NCBI GenBank assembly: GCA_038255145.1
Contig: JBBSLP010000027.1
Span: 1-64,000, forward strand
DNA: 64,000 nt
DNA from: WHTX01 sp038255145
GTDB lineage: Bacteria; Actinomycetota; Acidimicrobiia; Acidimicrobiales; CAIXPF01
Direction: 5' to 3'
Numbering within the stretch: position 1 is the stretch's first letter; the number at the start of each line of letters is the position of its first letter. The position numbers were made by a program, and so were the translations under genes. The notes under the pieces are model-generated. The model worked only from the letters and a program-made list of their open reading frames with translations. It was not told where the DNA came from and made no database searches. Shown here piece after piece: positions 1 through 7,124 of this stretch.

Positions 1-553
1 CCTCGACGTAGCTGTGCTCGGAGTTGTCCGTGTAGGACTGATCCAGCTTGAAGTCGTTGTCCTGCACGGCGTGCTGCTCGTTGCCGTCACCGATGGCCAG
101 GTTGGCGTTGCCCGACACGTCATCCATGTCGACGTCCACATCACCGGTGACCTCGTTGCCCGAGCCCACGATCGTCTGCCCGTCGCCCTGGGCATCGACG
201 TCGATGAGGGTGCCGGAGCCGACGTTGACGTTCTCGGCGTCGATGTCGTTCAGATCACCCGAACCCAGGTTGGCGTTGTCCGCTTGCACGTTGGTGGCGT
301 CACCGCGACCGAAGGCCATGGCCCCGACCTCGGAGCCCGTCAGGGTGATGTTGCCATCACCGATGGTGGCGTGCTCAGCATCCACATCGCCGTCACCGTT
401 CTGGATGCCCTTGAAGCTGCCCGTGTTCAGCGCGCTCTCGTCGACGTCGTCACCAACCGCAACCGCACCCCGGTCAGCTTCGACCGTCTCGGTGTCGATG
501 TCGATGTCGCTGTTCCACTCGGTCCACACCGTGTTGATCATGTTGTCAGCCAT
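1..553 (-). CDS. Asp/Asn/Gly-rich repetitive protein, C-terminus cut by window edge
   Basis: The minus strand is open from an ATG at 553 to the window edge (184 codons visible), with GAAGGAG placed 9 nt upstream. After a short helical-looking start (MADNMINTVWTEW) the protein is acidic and quasi-repetitive, with many GDGN, GSGN, VDVD and DNxNxGSG elements spaced roughly every 6-10 residues, and no Cys. Such spacing suits a beta-helix or beta-roll-like fold. Actinobacterial proteins annotated as IniB-like have similar Gly/Asp/Asn repeats, but I cannot confirm homology. No signal peptide is visible. Long plus-strand frames over this stretch are shadows. Function unknown. Confidence 0.6.
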   Translation of the reverse strand, partial: MADNMINTVWTEWNSDIDIDTETVEADRGAVAVGDDVDESALNTGSFKGIQNGDGDVDAEHATIGDGNITLTGSEVGAMAFGRGDATNVQADNANLGSGDLNDIDAENVNVGSGTLIDVDAQGDGQTIVGSGNEVTGDVDVDMDDVSGNANLAIGDGNEQHAVQDNDFKLDQSYTDNSEHSYVE

Positions 554-706
554 TGTCCCCGTCTCCTTCAGGTCCGACCGCTGTGCTCAGCGGCGATGAG
601 GACAACGTAAGACGGCGCCCACGAACGCGGATCGGGGCCAACCCCCCTCCCGCCGGGGGCCGTTAGGGGGGCGCGGGCGGGCCGACAGCGGCGCCGCTCG
701 AGCGGG

Positions 707-1903
707 CTACCAGCGGTCGATGACCTCGACGGTGAAGCCGCTCAGGTAGCGGGTCTCGGGCACGGCCACGAGCACGGGGTGGTCGGCCCGCTGGCGGTGC
801 TCGGCCACGATGCGCAGGCCCCTGCGGGCATCGGCTGCCGCCTCGGCCAGGATGTCGGCCAGCACCTGGGGGCCCACGTGGTGCGAGCAGCTGTAGGTCG
901 ACAGCAGCCCGCCGGGCTCGAGCAGGCGCAGGGCCCGCAGGTTCAGCTCCTTGTAACCCCGCCGGGCGCCGACCAGGGCCCGCTTGTTGGGGGCGAAGGG
1001 CGGGGGGTCCACGACGATGAGGTCGTAGCGGCCGAGGGCCCGGTCGCGGTCGAGGGTGCGCAGGTGGTCGAACACGTTGGCGTCGACCCAGGTGGCCTCG
1101 GCCCCGGCCTTCGCACCGGAGGCGGCGGCGTTGACCCGGGCCAGCTCCAGGGCGGCGGCCGAGCTGTCCACCCCGGTGACCGACGCAGCCCCGCCCCGGG
1201 CCGCGGCCAAGGCGAAGCCACCCTGGTTGCAGAAGCAGTCCAGCACCCGACGGCCCCGGGCCAGGGCGGCGACGGCGGCGTGGTTGGCCAACTGGTCCAG
1301 GTACAGACCCGTCTTCTGGCTGGCCATGAGATCGACCACGGTGGGCCCGGCGGGGGCGTCGACGGTGAAGGGCACCGGCTCGCGGCCCCACAGCAACCCC
1401 TTGGCCGGCTCCAGGCCCTCGCCGCGACGGGCCGACGCCTCACTGCGCTCCACGATGGTGCGGGGTCGGAACACGTCGCGCAGGGCATCGAGCACGGCGT
1501 CGCGTCGTTGTTCGAAGCCCAGGCTGAGGATCTGGACGGCCAGGTGGTCGCCATAGCGGTCCACGACCAGGCCAGGCAGTCCGTCGGCCTCGCTCCACGC
1601 GGCACGGCACAGGACGGGGTCGACGTCGGCCAGGCCCTGACGCCAGGCCAACCCGGCCCGCAGGCGCCGGGCCACGAAGTCGGCGTCGACCTCGACCTCG
1701 GCCGGCCCCCGACTCAACAGGCGCACGGCCAGCCGGGACGTCGGGTTCCAGAACCCCCGACCCAGGGGTCGGCCCCGTGTGTCGCGCACCTCGATCACGT
1801 CCCCGGCCCGGGGGTCGTCGAAGGTGGACGCCACCTCGTTGGTGCGCACCCACAGGTGCCCGGCGTGGACGGCGGCCTTGGGGGTGACGACGACGCCGGG
1901 CAT
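707..1903 (-). CDS. RlmI-like 23S rRNA (cytosine-C5) methyltransferase
   Basis: 398 residues from the ATG at 1903; the frame stays open further upstream, but homology-like sequence starts here. An N-terminal PUA-type RNA-binding domain (about residues 1-75) is followed by a central EEHEE-like part and a C-terminal class I SAM methyltransferase fold. The SAM loop is seen as LDCFCNQGGFALAAA, then VVDPPPFAPNK around residue 300 and YSCSHH with Cys339, the expected catalytic cysteine of the RlmI/RlmK/YccW type. This architecture methylates C5 of a cytosine in 23S rRNA. The exact target base is inferred from the family. The upstream neighbour on the same strand is a TetR gene 51 bp away; no strong RBS is seen. 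Confidence 0.82.
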   Translation of the reverse strand: MPGVVVTPKAAVHAGHLWVRTNEVASTFDDPRAGDVIEVRDTRGRPLGRGFWNPTSRLAVRLLSRGPAEVEVDADFVARRLRAGLAWRQGLADVDPVLCRAAWSEADGLPGLVVDRYGDHLAVQILSLGFEQRRDAVLDALRDVFRPRTIVERSEASARRGEGLEPAKGLLWGREPVPFTVDAPAGPTVVDLMASQKTGLYLDQLANHAAVAALARGRRVLDCFCNQGGFALAAARGGAASVTGVDSSAAALELARVNAAASGAKAGAEATWVDANVFDHLRTLDRDRALGRYDLIVVDPPPFAPNKRALVGARRGYKELNLRALRLLEPGGLLSTYSCSHHVGPQVLADILAEAAADARRGLRIVAEHRQRADHPVLVAVPETRYLSGFTVEVIDRW

Positions 1904-1953
1904 GGGTGGGCAGCGTAGGTGAGCGCCAGCGCGCTTCTGATCAGCGCGTCCGA

Positions 1954-2616
1954 TCAACCCGGCGGCAGCAGGGCGGCGATGAGCTGGTGGGCCACCCATC
2001 CCCCGAAGCGCTCGTCGGTCCAGCCCCGTTGGTTCACCAGGAGATCCCACAGCTCGACCGAGTTGTGGGTCCACAGCACGTCGCGGGCCTCCTCGGCGGT
2101 CACGTCGGCCCGCAGGTGGCCGCCCTCGTGCAGGTGACCGGCGAAGGCGGTCATGCCCATGAGGCGCTCGGTCTGGAGCTGGGCCCACACCTCGGCGGCA
2201 CCGGTGTCGGTGGCGGCTGCGGCCCGCACCACCAGCAGCAGGGGGCCGGTGCGGGGCGCGACCTCGGTCAGGTGGACGCCGTAGTCCAGGAGCTTGCGGC
2301 GAGGGTCGGGCTCGGCGATGTTGCGGCGCACGAACTCGCGCTGCATGAGCGGGATGGGCTCGTCGTCGCCCGCGATGTCGACGTCGAAGACCGCTTTGAC
2401 CAGGCCCGGCTTGTTGCTGAACGCCTTGTAGACGGTCTCCACCGACACCCCGGCGGCCTTGGCCACCCCGCTGATGGTGGTGGCGGCGTAGCCCGCGTCG
2501 AGGAAGGCGGCCCGGGCGGCGACGAGGACGGACAGGCGGTTGAGCCGGGCCTGCTCGCGACGGCGGCTCGAGTCGTACTCACGGCGGGGCTTGACGGGCG
2601 GCACGTTCAGGTACAA
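1954..2616 (-). CDS. TetR family transcriptional regulator
   Basis: A protein of up to 220 residues with a typical N-terminal TetR helix-turn-helix (roughly residues 28-75, including AATTISGVAKAAGVSVETVY followed by KAFSNKPGL) and an all-helical C-terminal ligand/dimer domain. The start is uncertain. TTG at 2616 gives the longest protein, but the AGGAG at about 2620-2624 is spaced better for CTG at 2610 or GTG at 2604. A 15-bp perfect inverted repeat lies just upstream, between this gene and the divergent gene at 2676, and could be its operator. The ligand is unknown. Confidence 0.8.
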   Translation of the reverse strand: MYLNVPPVKPRREYDSSRRREQARLNRLSVLVAARAAFLDAGYAATTISGVAKAAGVSVETVYKAFSNKPGLVKAVFDVDIAGDDEPIPLMQREFVRRNIAEPDPRRKLLDYGVHLTEVAPRTGPLLLVVRAAAATDTGAAEVWAQLQTERLMGMTAFAGHLHEGGHLRADVTAEEARDVLWTHNSVELWDLLVNQRGWTDERFGGWVAHQLIAALLPPG

Positions 2617-2620
2617 GCTC

Positions 2621-2635
2621 CTGTAACGAATACAG
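2621..2635. promoter_or_regulatory. Inverted repeat, candidate TetR operator
   Basis: CTGTA-ACGAA-TACAG is a perfect 5-bp inverted repeat with a 5-bp spacer. It sits in the 59-bp gap between the divergent tetR and the small gene at 2676. Position and symmetry suit autoregulation by the TetR protein. Binding is inferred only. Confidence 0.4.
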
Positions 2636-2675
2636 ATGGCCGCATCGAACTGTAGTGCCGAGCAGGAGGGTCACC

Positions 2676-2984
2676 ATGCCATACGCGTTCATCCAGGACG
2701 TGCCCGCCAACCCCGAGATCTACCGGCTCATCCTCGAACGGTTGGGCGACACCCCGCCCCCCGGCCTCATCTCCCACGTCGTGGTGGTGCGAGAGGGGGG
2801 CCTGCGCTACATCGACGTGTGGCAGACCGAGGAGGCGTGGGACACGTTCCGCGACGAGCAGGTCGAGCCGGCCGTCGAGGCCGTGCTGGCCGGCTTCGGC
2901 ATCCCCCACGACCACTCGATGGTCGCCATCGAGCCCATCGAGGTCATCCACGCCTGGATCGGCGACTCCGTGGTGCAGGCCTGA
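2676..2984 (+). CDS. Small conserved protein, dimeric alpha-beta barrel-like
   Basis: 102 residues starting at the ATG at 2676, chosen because AGGAGG lies 7 nt upstream; an in-frame GTG at 2655 lacks such a site. The sequence (PYAFIQDVPANPEIYRLIL, then HVVVVREGGLRYIDVW) looks like a ferredoxin-like/ABM-type small barrel with a C-terminal helix, as in proteins annotated as stress-response or monooxygenase-like barrels. No catalytic residues can be named. It is divergent from the TetR gene and is a likely target of it. Product function unknown. Confidence 0.6.
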   Translation: MPYAFIQDVPANPEIYRLILERLGDTPPPGLISHVVVVREGGLRYIDVWQTEEAWDTFRDEQVEPAVEAVLAGFGIPHDHSMVAIEPIEVIHAWIGDSVVQA

Positions 2985-3045
2985 GGCCGCTTCCAACGAT
3001 GCCGGCCCCGTGGCGGCGTGGGCAGGTCCAACTGGAGGCAGCTGC

Positions 3046-3510
3046 TCAGCTGGACACCGCGGCATGGGCGGCGGCGGCGGCGCCGGCGATGGCCTGGAAC
3101 AGGGCGCTGACCGAGGTGTCCTTGACCAGGTAGTCGACGGCGCCGGCCGCCGCCATGGCGGCGCGGCCCTGCTCGTCACCGCTGGCTGACAGGGCGATGA
3201 CCGCGGTGTGGGGGGAGACGGCCCGGGCCCGGGCGGCGACGGCGGCGCCGCCCCCTGCGGGCATGCGAACATCCACGAGCAGCACGTCGAGATCGCCGCA
3301 GGCCACGAGGGCCACACCTTCGGCCGTGGATGCGGCCGAGCCGACGAAGCGGAAACCGGGCTCGTCACCCAACAGTTCGCCGAGGGCGGCGAGGAGCAGG
3401 CGATCGTCATCGACCACGCCGATGCGCAGCGCGACGGCGTCGCCATCGAGGGGGTTCATCTGACCGTCACGGGTGACTCGTTGTTCCACGATCGTCATCT
3501 CCGCCATCAT
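3046..3510 (-). CDS. Stand-alone response regulator receiver domain
   Basis: 154 residues made almost entirely of one CheY-like receiver domain. After about 28 N-terminal residues come VVDDD (acidic pocket), LLVDVRMP with the phosphoacceptor Asp, the conserved Ser region (IALSASGDEQ) and LVKDTS with the conserved Lys. No DNA-binding or enzyme output domain follows; the protein ends after the last receiver helix. No histidine kinase is adjacent, so it is probably an orphan or phosphorelay intermediate. Two adjacent ATGs (3510, 3507) follow a purine-rich GGGAAGGG; the choice between them is arbitrary. Confidence 0.8.
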   Translation of the reverse strand: MMAEMTIVEQRVTRDGQMNPLDGDAVALRIGVVDDDRLLLAALGELLGDEPGFRFVGSAASTAEGVALVACGDLDVLLVDVRMPAGGGAAVAARARAVSPHTAVIALSASGDEQGRAAMAAAGAVDYLVKDTSVSALFQAIAGAAAAAHAAVSS

Positions 3511-3729
3511 CCCTTCCCGCCGCCGCGGAGAGAACAGGCAATTTCACGTATCGGTGTCCGTCATGTCAATTGTGTCGAACGAGTTGCGGTCCTCGCGCGA
3601 CACCAAGACGGTAGCGCTCGTGATCACCTGTGCGTACCACACATAGTGGCGCACATCGCGCACCCCGTGCGCGCCCTGTGGTCAAAGACGGTCCAAGTGG
3701 GTGATATTGCCCACCTCCGAGCCGGAGCC

Positions 3730-4578
3730 TCAGGCTGAGGGTGGTGGGGCAGCCAGGCCCTCGAGGGCAGCGCCCGTAATGCCGCCGTCACAGGCGATGG
3801 CCACCCCGGTGATGAAGCCCGCGCCCGGGGAGGCCAGGAAGGCGGCCAGCTGGCCGATGTCGGCGGGCTCCCCCAGCCGGGCCATGGGGGTGCGGCTCAC
3901 GTAGTGATCTCGCAGGTGCGCAGGCATGGAGCGCACCAGAGGGGTGGCGATGAGCCCGGGCATGATCGCGTTGGCCGTCACCCCGGCCGGGCCGAACTCC
4001 TGGGCCACCGCTCGGGTGAAGCCGAGGACGCCGGCCTTGGAGGCGGCGTAGGCCGGTTGGCCGAGGCCGGGGACCACGGCGGCGATGGAGGACAGGTTGA
4101 CGACGCGGCCCCAGCCCCGCTCGGCCATGGCCGGCACCAGAGCGCGCACGGTGTGGAACATGCCCGACAGGTTCACCCGCACCTCGTGGTCCCAGTCGGC
4201 CGGGTCCATGCGCGCGATCGAAGCGATGTTGTTGACGATCCCGGCGTTGTTGACCAACACATCGGGCGCACCGAGCTCGTCCCGGACCCGCTGGGCAGCG
4301 GCGCCGACGGAGTCCACGTCGGCCACATCCACCTGCACCTCGATCGCCCGCCGCCCCAGGGCCTCGATCGCCTCCACCGTGGACTGGTCCTCGTCCGCCC
4401 CCGACACCCGGGACCGCAACCGGTAGTAGCGCTCCCCATCGAAGCGGGCCGGGTGCACATCAGCCACGGCCACATCCGCCCCCGCATCCGCCAGGGCCAG
4501 GGCGATGGCCCGCCCGATCCCCCGGGACGCCCCGGTGACGAACGCGACACGACCGGCAAGCGGAGTGGGATCAGCCAT
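3730..4578 (-). CDS. Short-chain dehydrogenase/reductase (SDR)
   Basis: 282 residues, classical SDR length plus a roughly 20-residue insertion. The NAD(P) loop TGASRGIG is at residues 15-22, NNAG follows the fourth strand, and the catalytic Ser-Tyr-Lys set is NLSS...YAASK with Tyr177 and Lys181. The insert after beta-2 (FDGERYYRLRSRVSGADED) is longer than in FabG. The protein resembles FabG/3-hydroxyacyl or alcohol dehydrogenases, but the substrate cannot be read from the sequence. It stands alone between non-coding stretches, with no partner gene. Confidence 0.82.
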   Translation of the reverse strand: MADPTPLAGRVAFVTGASRGIGRAIALALADAGADVAVADVHPARFDGERYYRLRSRVSGADEDQSTVEAIEALGRRAIEVQVDVADVDSVGAAAQRVRDELGAPDVLVNNAGIVNNIASIARMDPADWDHEVRVNLSGMFHTVRALVPAMAERGWGRVVNLSSIAAVVPGLGQPAYAASKAGVLGFTRAVAQEFGPAGVTANAIMPGLIATPLVRSMPAHLRDHYVSRTPMARLGEPADIGQLAAFLASPGAGFITGVAIACDGGITGAALEGLAAPPPSA

Positions 4579-4890
4579 AGCCGGACCCTAGCGACGACCG
4601 TGTGACGACGACGCCAACGGCACGCTCCAGCCACGGGCCGCAGCTCCCGTCATCCGGTGGTGCCGGTCGGAGCACCCGTGTCGCCATCCTCGCCCCTGTC
4701 CTGCAACCTCCACACCGGGCTGCTGCTGTCGTGGCTCCGGTCCGCGCAGCGGCACCCCTCCCCCGCCGGATGCTCGTCAGCCGCGCCCCAGACCACCCTG
4801 AGCGCCCGGCGCGCCGAGGCGCTGGTGCTGACCTCGACATCCTCCATCGACCTCTAGGCGAGACGGCGATGGACGGGACAGGGCGAGCCG
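4579..4890. other. Intergenic stretch with no convincing gene
   Basis: About 310 bp lie between the SDR start and the guaB terminator hairpin. Short frames are open on both strands, but their translations are Arg/Pro/Ala-rich shadow sequence with no RBS or recognisable domain. I see no RNA gene or repeat here. It presumably contains the SDR promoter (reading left). Confidence 0.4.
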
Positions 4891-4927
4891 GGGAGGATCG
4901 TGAACCGTCGCGATGCACGATCCTCCC
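4891..4927 (-). terminator. Hairpin downstream of guaB
   Basis: GGGAGGATCGTG (4891-4902) and CACGATCCTCCC (4916-4927) are perfect 12-bp arms around a 13-nt loop, 17 bp beyond the guaB stop. No T-run follows on either strand, so this is a terminator-like or RNA-stabilising hairpin rather than a textbook intrinsic terminator. Confidence 0.55.
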
Positions 4928-4944
4928 GAGGTGCCGCGGCGGGC

Positions 4945-6435
4945 TCAGGAGCGGTGGTAGTTGGGGGCTTCCCGGGTGATGGCCACGTCGTGGGGGTGGG
5001 CCTCGATGCGGCCGGCGGTGCTCACCTTGGAGAAGCGGGCGGTGCGGCGCAGGTCGTCGAGGTTGGCGGCCCCGGCGTAGCCCATGCCCGAGCGCAGGCC
5101 CCCCACCAGCTGGTCCACCACCTCGGCCGTGGTGCCCGCGTAGCCGACCCGGCCCTCGATGCCCTCGGGCACGAGCTTGCGACCCACCTTGGGACCCGCA
5201 GCCGACGCATAGCGATCGGCTCCCAGGCCCTGAAGCGCACCCATGCTGCCCATGCCCCGGTAGGACTTGTAGCGGCGGCCCTCGTAGAGCTCGAGCTCAC
5301 CGGGGGCCTCGTCCGTGCCCGCCAGCAGGTTGCCCAACATCACGGTGACCGAGCCGGCGGCGATGGCCTTGACGATGTCACCCGAGTAGGCGATGCCACC
5401 GTCGCCCACCAGGGGAACCCCCCGGCGGCGGCTGGCCCGGGCGCAGTCCCAGATGGCTGACAGCTGGGGCAGACCCGCCCCCGCCACCACCCGGGTGGTG
5501 CAGATGGACCCCGCCCCCACGCCGACCTTCACCGCGTCGGCGCCGGCATCGGCCAGGGCCTCGACACCCTCCTCGGTGACCACGTTGCCGGCCACCACGG
5601 GCAGGTCGGGCCACGCGCCCTTGATGCGGGAGATGGCCTTGATGACCCCCGCCGAGTGGCCATGGGCGGTGTCGACCACGACAGCATCGACACCGGCGCG
5701 CACCAACGCCTCGACCCGCTCCTCGAGATCGTCGCCCACGCCGACAGCCGCCGCAGTGCGCAGGCGCCCATGGTGGTCACGGGTGGCGTTGGGGTGCCCC
5801 GACGCCTTGAGGATGTCCTTGACGGTGATCAGCCCGCACAGGCGGCCGTCGGCATCGACCAGGGGCAGCTTCTCGATGCGGTGCTTCTGGAGGATGGCCT
5901 TGGCCTCGGCCAGGGTCGTCCCCGCGCCGGCGGTGACGACACGGCCCGACGTCATCAGCTCGCTGACGGGACGGGGCAGGTCCTCGGGGCCACAGAAGCG
6001 CACGTCGCGGTTGGTGAGGATCCCCACCAACAGCCCCGTGGGGTCGGTGATGGGCACCCCCGAGATGGAGAAGCGCTCCATGAGCGACTCGGCCTCGGCC
6101 ACGGTGGCGTCGGGGCGCAGGGTCACGGGGTCGGTGATCATGCCCGACTGCGACCGCTTGACCCGGTCGACCTCGCCGGCCTGCACGTCGATGGGCAGGT
6201 TGCGGTGGATGACCCCGATGCCACCCAGGCGGGCCATGGCGATGGCCATGGGGGCCTCGGTGACCCGGTCCATGGCCGCGGAGACCACGGGTACGGCCAG
6301 CTCGATGCCCGCGGCGAACGTCGCCCGGGTATCGGCTTCGTCGGGCATGACCTCGGAGTAGCCGGGGACGACGACGACGTCGTCGAAGGTGAGCGATTCG
6401 AACCGGTCGAACAGCTCCTCGTTGAGCGGGTTCAC
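4945..6435 (-). CDS. guaB: IMP dehydrogenase
   Basis: 496 residues, normal for bacterial IMPDH with a CBS pair. It oxidises IMP to XMP with NAD+, the committed step to GMP. The TIM-barrel start LTFDDVVVVPGYSE, two CBS domains (about residues 95-215), the GNV segment, and the catalytic loop GSICTTR with Cys312 are all visible, as is the flap region around YRGMGSMGAL. It is the last gene of the purine cluster and its start overlaps the end of purN by 4 nt (ATGA), implying translational coupling. A 12-bp hairpin follows the gene. Confidence 0.96.
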   Translation of the reverse strand: MNPLNEELFDRFESLTFDDVVVVPGYSEVMPDEADTRATFAAGIELAVPVVSAAMDRVTEAPMAIAMARLGGIGVIHRNLPIDVQAGEVDRVKRSQSGMITDPVTLRPDATVAEAESLMERFSISGVPITDPTGLLVGILTNRDVRFCGPEDLPRPVSELMTSGRVVTAGAGTTLAEAKAILQKHRIEKLPLVDADGRLCGLITVKDILKASGHPNATRDHHGRLRTAAAVGVGDDLEERVEALVRAGVDAVVVDTAHGHSAGVIKAISRIKGAWPDLPVVAGNVVTEEGVEALADAGADAVKVGVGAGSICTTRVVAGAGLPQLSAIWDCARASRRRGVPLVGDGGIAYSGDIVKAIAAGSVTVMLGNLLAGTDEAPGELELYEGRRYKSYRGMGSMGALQGLGADRYASAAGPKVGRKLVPEGIEGRVGYAGTTAEVVDQLVGGLRSGMGYAGAANLDDLRRTARFSKVSTAGRIEAHPHDVAITREAPNYHRS

Positions 6436-7124
6436 GGGTTTCCTCCGGGCCAGGGGGTGGTGGACAGCGATGACGAAGAAGGGGGCATGGTCGGCTCGGC
6501 CGACAGCGCGGGGGTCGACGGCAACAGGCAGCCGTCGACCAGGCCGACCAGCACGTCCACCAGGAGCGCGTGCTCGACGTGGTGGATGCGATCGGCCAGG
6601 GAACCGACGGTGTCGCCGCCCAGGATGGGGACCTCGGCGGCGGCCAGCACGGGTCCGTCATCGACCCCGGCATCGGGCACCAGGTGGACCATGACCCCGG
6701 TGCCGTCGATCTCGCCCCGCTGGAAGGCGGCCAGGGCGTCGTCGATGGCGTGGGCCCCGGGGAAGGCCCCGGGGAGGGCGGGGTGCAGGTTCACCACCCG
6801 GGCGGGGAAGCGATCGAGGAAGGCGGGGGACAGCACGTGCATCCACCCCGCCATCACCACCCAGTCGGGCTCGACGGCGGCGACGATCTCGGCCAGGGCG
6901 GCGTCGTAGTCCACCCGGGTGCGACCGGCGTCGCGGAACGGCTTCAGGGGGTGGTAGGCGGTCGCCACCCCGGCGTCGGCCGCCCGATGCAGGGCGTAGG
7001 CGTCACGGCGGTTGGACACCACCAGCACCACGTCGGCGGCGATGCGGCCCGAGGAGCAGGCGTCGAGGATGGCCTGGAGGTTCGACCCCGAGCCCGACAC
7101 CAGCACCGCGAGCCGGGACCTCAC
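6432..7124 (-). CDS. purN: Phosphoribosylglycinamide formyltransferase
   Basis: 230 residues. It transfers a formyl group from 10-formyl-THF to GAR, giving FGAR. The start LAVLVSGSGSNLQAILDAC is the PurN signature; the catalytic Asn-His pair is in NLHPALPGAFPG and the Asp is in VDDGPVL. The last 25 or so residues are a Ser/Pro-rich tail (EPTMPPSSSSLSTTPWPG) not needed for the fold. It overlaps the upstream purD-purM fusion and the downstream guaB by 4 nt each, so all three should be co-translated. Confidence 0.94.
   Translation of the reverse strand: MRSRLAVLVSGSGSNLQAILDACSSGRIAADVVLVVSNRRDAYALHRAADAGVATAYHPLKPFRDAGRTRVDYDAALAEIVAAVEPDWVVMAGWMHVLSPAFLDRFPARVVNLHPALPGAFPGAHAIDDALAAFQRGEIDGTGVMVHLVPDAGVDDGPVLAAAEVPILGGDTVGSLADRIHHVEHALLVDVLVGLVDGCLLPSTPALSAEPTMPPSSSSLSTTPWPGGNP

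Noticed and set aside
14..610. Plus-strand open frames over the first 600 bp
   Set aside because: The minus-strand frame has a clean RBS and protein-like repeats. The plus frames lack an RBS and are compositional shadows.
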